From: Phoronis australis
Taxonomy: Eukaryota > Phoronida > Phoronidae
DNA: 64,000 bases
Direction: 5' to 3'
Assembly (NCBI GenBank): GCA_002633005.1
Contig: NMRA01000416.1
Span: 334,018 to 398,017 of the forward strand
Position 1 is the first letter of the stretch, and each line of letters opens with the position of its first letter. Shown here one piece after another: positions 46,270 through 64,000 of the stretch. Position numbers and translations under genes: made by a program. The notes below the pieces were generated by a model. That model did no database searches and was not told the DNA's origin. It saw only the letters and a list, made by a program, of their open reading frames with translations.

Positions 46270-46983
46270 ATGCAGCCGCCTGTACCTGTACCGCAGTCAA
46301 CCAAACTTGATCATGATACTGTAGTGTTCAGGTCACCTAAGGTTTTCAAGGCTCTTTCTATTACCCAGTTGGTTGTAGGAATAATTAGCATCATCTGTGG
46401 CATTATTGCCGTAGAAGTACATGACAGTGTGTGGGTTTTAACTAAACAGCTCGCGTTGTCCGCCTTGACAGGAGCCCTAGAAACCTGGACACCGATACCT
46501 TTCGTCATTTCCGGTATATTAGGTCTTCTTTCGGTGCGTGTGCGGGCAACGTGGTTAGTCATTACACACGTGACCCTGTGTATAATTTCTACCGTTTTAT
46601 CGTTCGTCCTGTTCGTCGATGCATGCATTTATTCATACCTGTTGGGCCCACATATTGCACTCGCTCTCCTGGCGTTTGTAGAGTTCTCCGTCTCGATCAT
46701 TTCGTGTGCACTCTGTTGCCAGGCACTTTGCTGTAAGAACTACGCATACCCAGGTGTGATTATTGAAGCCGGCGTGCCTCAGTCAGGTGTTCCGGGACTA
46801 CCTGTTGCAGCCATGCCAATGCAATCCGGTATAGCAGACTCTACGATGATGCGTCCACAAACTTTTCAAGCACCAATTCAAGAAACGCAAACAAATCAAC
46901 CTACCATACCAGAATTTGACTCCAAAGAACGGAACGAGGTGGAAGGTGTCATTCCTCCGGGGCAGTACCTCGTGAAAACTTAA
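46270..46983 (+). CDS. MS4A/CD20-like four-transmembrane protein, copy 4
   Basis: A 237-residue MS4A-type protein and the most regular of the cluster. The start ATG at 46270 follows an acceptor (GATTTCTTTCAG ending at 46245) by 24 bases. Hydrophobic segments lie at about residues 29-49 (ITQLVVGIISIICGI), 73-89 (PIPFVISGILGLLS), 94-116 and 119-141. The TM1-TM2 loop has about 24 residues, the TM2-TM3 turn is short and basic (RVR), and CCQALCC follows TM4. The approximately 90-residue tail ends PGQYLVKT. The SPKVFKALSITQLVVG segment before and into TM1 is almost identical in copy 3, which makes them the closest pair. MS4A proteins are tetraspanning and oligomeric, and several act in ion flux or receptor signalling; nothing here shows which applies. 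Confidence 0.85.
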   Translation: MQPPVPVPQSTKLDHDTVVFRSPKVFKALSITQLVVGIISIICGIIAVEVHDSVWVLTKQLALSALTGALETWTPIPFVISGILGLLSVRVRATWLVITHVTLCIISTVLSFVLFVDACIYSYLLGPHIALALLAFVEFSVSIISCALCCQALCCKNYAYPGVIIEAGVPQSGVPGLPVAAMPMQSGIADSTMMRPQTFQAPIQETQTNQPTIPEFDSKERNEVEGVIPPGQYLVKT

Positions 46984-47176
46984 AAAATAATTAATCAATC
47001 CGTCTCAAGTTCTTTGTTGTTCTTCTTCTTCTTGTCTTAAGTGCAATGTCAACCCTCGCGGACGCTATATGAAAAGGGCCAGGTCGTCATTTGCGACTTG
47101 GCGGCCAACATATGTTAAGTCCAGGTTGCAAGCTCACAGATTCTAGATCGCAAAATCTGAAGTGAAAAATTGACGA

Positions 47177-47246
47177 CGATGGGCGGCACAGCACTGAAAA
47201 AAGTGGGGCTATAGCCCCCCCCAGCCCCTATGGTGCGCTGCCCATG
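47177..47246. mobile_element. Short GGGCGGC-terminus MITE, copy 1
   Basis: GATGGGCGGCACAGCACTGA on the left and the inverted GTGCGCTGCCCATGC on the right flank a self-complementary GGGGCTATAGCCCC core. It lies in the 3' flank of unit C. Confidence 0.6.
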
Positions 47247-47499
47247 CGTCGGCTTGTTTTTGTCAGGGGTTGCGTGAAATTTGCGGTTGCACCCCCTTGC
47301 GTCATCCTAGGTCCTCGCGGTGTTGTGCTCTTAGTATATCTGTGGCTTTTACAAAAAGACCCTTCTTTATATTGGACATTTTTTTTTCTTCTCGGCCGCT
47401 AGTTTCACGCAAATGCACAACCGGCGCCTTATTGCCTGCAGCGTTAGTCCGCGGTGCGCAGTGGTTGATCTTGCATAAGCCTCCTCAATGTTGAGCTAT

Positions 47500-49545
47500 T
47501 TCCTGCATTTCCAAAACAACCTGTGGGCACGTTGCATTGAACATGTCTGCCCCGACTCGGCTCTTTGATCACTGGGCTTGTCGCGGTACCCGCCTTGGCA
47601 GTCGTGTCCCTGCATGTGTGGGTGTTCGATTGCCTCGGTGCGCATGTGACTATCGGTGCGGGCGCTGGCTTGCGGCTTCCACTAGCTACATGTATTCTAG
47701 TGGAAGACGGGGAGCGCGGCCTCCGTACTCATGGCTGGCCAGATAGAATACGGAGAGCTCAGGTACATGCAGTCAAGTATAGGCCTACCCCGGGTTAGCA
47801 GAAGACGGACGGTTTGCGCCAGCGCTTGTCAGCGCCGGTGGTGCTGGTGCAAACCCGACTTTCGATAGGAAGTTGCCGGCGGGTTTCTGTCGCAAAACGA
47901 AATGTGTCGATTATATCGACAATAACAGACACATTTTAAAATGCGCGTTTTCACTTTACCGTCCCTATATCGTGCCCGACTGTTGGGTTTTGCAGCCGTG
48001 GAAATCAAGGAGCTTGTATCAATTTCTCGGCCTCTTATATAAGTGCTCGTGCGGTAAGGCCAGGGGGCTACGATAGCCTAACCAGCCTCAGCCTTTTTGT
48101 GTGTACAATAATTAAATAGCTGAGTATTTCCACACCATGTGTGTCCGCTATACGTGTGACACTGGGGTTTATATCCGGCCTTGTGCATCGGATGGTTCTA
48201 AGTTTGTATTCGTACCACATGACGGCGTCAAGTTAACTTCCCAATCAGTGACATTACCACACGTATAGAGGGTTGTGAGCGTGTGATAACAAAGTAATTA
48301 AAATATTGCAATGTGGAGAGCAGTTTTAACTTGGTACAATAAATTTTAAATATTACAAAAAAGACTAAAAAGTTAATTTGCGTTGATCTTGACAAAGTGC
48401 CACTTCTCAAAAGAACGTTGGTTTAAATATGTTTCATACCTGTTTTAATTACTTTATTTTAATTCTCCCGTCTACTTATTTTTTCTTACCGGTTAGGATT
48501 GCTCGTATCTTTTTATTTTGTGTTTAAACAAAGTATCAAAACAACTTAGAAGTCATTGAGTTAATTGCGATCCCATGCCTGAATTTTCCATATTACAGCT
48601 ACGCCAAACATGCCACAGCAAACAAAACTACACGTGCCGTTAGTTCAAGTTCAATCTTTATTAGAACTCAAGTCATAAAATATATACAAAAGTGCAAATA
48701 TGGTGATAGCTAAACTGAAGATTTGGAACCTCTGGATAATTTTGGTTGCTGTAGGGCCTAACTACACATAACTATTCTAGGTTCTTTTTTCCTTAGTCAT
48801 AAAAATATATCACAGCTCTTGCTCACAGACTCCAACCTCATCCACTGCTTACACTCTCTCGTTGACTACAAAGCTAGCCATCTTAGTTGTCTTCACAGGT
48901 GTTCCATAACAACTACAAGCTAACTGTCGAAATTGGCGCATTTCCGCGAATAGCAGTTCTCCGGTTAGTGTACTGTTCCTGGAGTAAATTAGTTAGGCAT
49001 GCTATGGGCCATAAGCGATATTTTAAAAGTTTTTGACATCTAGTTTTAATGTAGCGTAGTTGTATATTAAAAGAATAATCCACGTAATATCATTAACTCT
49101 GATCAGCGTTCGTAAATCACCGAGTATATCAATAAGCACAGGGCGTTTATCTTCAATTGTACCCTATGTTTGTAGTTTTTAGCTAATAGTTGATCGATTT
49201 TTAAAAATCGAAAACCAAACTTGGTTGTTTTTTCCATCTGAATACAGCTGTGGTATTTGTTTTTAACGAAAACTGTCGCCAGTATGTACAGGCAGGATGT
49301 TTCATACAGTTTAGGGTCGGGTAATTACACTTAATTGGGTCTTGCTCGGCACCAGACAATGTGGTCATCGCACTGAGTCCGACTCCGGCGCCGCGCTCTC
49401 TTTGATCCCGGTAAAAGCCGCTCAGAAGGACGAGCGGTGAAAAGTCACGCATCTCTTTAGAAATGCTTGACTTTCGTGTAAGCATATTATTCACGGCATA
49501 CACTGCAGGCTGTAGCGATACGATCTTATTGGACTTAGAGCAATT
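47500..49545. other. Non-coding stretch with a GC-rich patch and a retroelement-like tail
   Basis: Positions 47530-47860 are GC-rich with a short hairpin (CTTCCACTAG / CTAGTGGAAG, 47675-47706); the open frames across it show no family. Near 48650-48690 a TCAATCTTTATTAGAACTC stretch resembles the 3' tail of a retroelement in antisense. The remainder shows nothing recognisable. Confidence 0.35.
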
Positions 49546-49549
49546 GCAT

Positions 49550-49725
49550 GATGGGCGGCCCACCCCGGGGGGCTGGGACTGAGCCAGGGGACTATAGCCT
49601 CCCACTTTTTTTCAGTGCTACGCCGCACATGGTCTATAGGCGGTGCACCACAGGAGGGCTGAGGGGGTTTTAGCCCCCTGACTATACGCCGCCCGGTTTC
49701 TTTCAGTGCGCCGCCCATGTGCACA
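49550..49725. mobile_element. GGGCGGC-terminus MITE, one or two nested copies
   Basis: GATGGGCGGC on the left and CAGTGCGCCGCCCATG on the right bound 175 bp with CACTTTTTTTCAGTGC in the middle and two CCCCTGACTATA-type cores. It reads as two adjacent copies of the family at 47177-47246. It lies just upstream of the RABGGTB promoter region. Confidence 0.55.
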
Positions 49726-49934
49726 ATTTGAAAGAGAGCTGGCCCTCCAAACAGTGTCAGAATGGTGTTAATCAGTCGCGTAAGATATTGGATACAGGGA
49801 TCATCTTCCCAACTTGTTGTTGGGCAATATAATCGAATAAGTTGGGATCAACGGGAAAGAGCCGTAATTAATGGCGCAGCTGGGAGGCGCCATTTCATAC
49901 ATCACGGTTGAGCGATAGGTGGCACCAGTGTATG

Positions 49935-50003
49935 CTACTTAAAAACCAAGATGGCTGCGCCCTTGATCAACTAGATGTAAAAGTTTTTTGACACACCTGC
50001 ACT

Positions 50004-50006
<3 letters not shown>
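49935..50006 (+). promoter_or_regulatory. RABGGTB: Probable core promoter and 5' UTR of RABGGTB, with YY1-type motif
   Basis: AAGATGGCTGC at 49948-49958 is a good YY1 site, a motif commonly found at transcription starts of TATA-less housekeeping genes. Downstream is a short UTR ending ACTATG|GTGAGT, in which the gene's start codon directly meets a splice donor. If transcription starts upstream of the YY1 motif, its ATG would open a seven-codon upstream reading frame ending at TAG (49951-49974). The exact start site is unknown. Confidence 0.55.
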
Positions 50007-63871
<13,865 letters not shown>

Positions 63872-64000
63872 TGAATTGCTGACCAGTTTATAATTCTTTT
63901 GAACAGAACTATTTCCTGTTTGTGCTGATGCAGTTAATGTATTTAGTCAGCATCTCCCTGACATTTTTATTTTTCCACAAGTCCATAGTTGGATGGGTGC

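Larger units (their letters stand above)
42380..47500 (+). repeat. Segmental duplication unit C (contains MS4A-like copy 4)
   Basis: It is collinear with unit A from about 27480 (GACTGGTCTGGATTAA against TACTGGTCTGGATCAA) through the 3' flank. The region 42601-42990 holds a 129-codon open frame with no recognisable family; the equivalent part of unit A is broken, so it is not called as a gene. Confidence 0.75.

Overview
The window is animal nuclear DNA. It is AT-rich and intron-containing, with many microsatellites, foldback repeats, MITE-like elements and decayed retroelements and few genes. The recognisable proteins, an MS4A-like four-span family and a Rab geranylgeranyltransferase beta subunit close to the vertebrate one, together with the repeat types, suggest a marine invertebrate deuterostome such as a hemichordate, echinoderm or lancelet. 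That placement is an inference; the species cannot be fixed from the sequence. Five single N characters (16131, 24418, 37585, 55679, 61986) look like contig joins, and at least two sit between near-identical duplicated blocks, so some structure here is probably an assembly effect.

Layout. From 1 to about 18 kb I can support only one gene-like feature, a minus-strand exon for a small secreted protein (1846-2235). The rest is repeats: a CA microsatellite, minisatellites, a pair of inverted 16-bp arrays (6343-7197), a nested foldback element with a perfect 53-bp-arm hairpin (10688-12260), a perfect 60-bp palindrome (12665-12724), a MITE with GCGCGC-rich ends (13093-13342) and a hAT-like element carrying a tRNA-like segment (15165-16155).

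From 18.6 to 47.5 kb lies a cluster of four plus-strand MS4A/CD20-like genes (18945, 32209, 40756, 46270). Each has its whole coding region in one exon, just downstream of a probable 5'-UTR splice acceptor. The last three sit in three diverged tandem segmental-duplication units (about 27.3-33.3, 37.6-41.9 and 42.4-47.5 kb). Copy 2 has a frameshifted cytoplasmic tail, and copy 1 has a distinct Pro/Gln-rich tail with PGQ repeats and a PPPY motif. Between them are a TTAA-flanked element with THAP-domain remnants (Kolobok-like), a full hAT-like element with an 8-bp target duplication, and a decayed non-LTR reverse transcriptase (about 36.0-37.3 kb).

From 49.9 kb to the end runs RABGGTB on the plus strand, with seven exons giving 260 codons; the 3' end lies beyond the window. 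Its start ATG directly abuts the first splice donor, so exon 1 contributes only the initiator Met. Introns hold a LINE 3' fragment (intron 1), a 300-bp duplication and a P2X7-C-like fragment (intron 2), a dead Penelope-like element with inverted terminal repeats (intron 3), and a 1.6-kb repeat of exons 4-6 (intron 6) that is most simply an unmerged second haplotype. The MS4A-like proteins and the Rab prenylation subunit have no evident functional link; they are simply neighbours.
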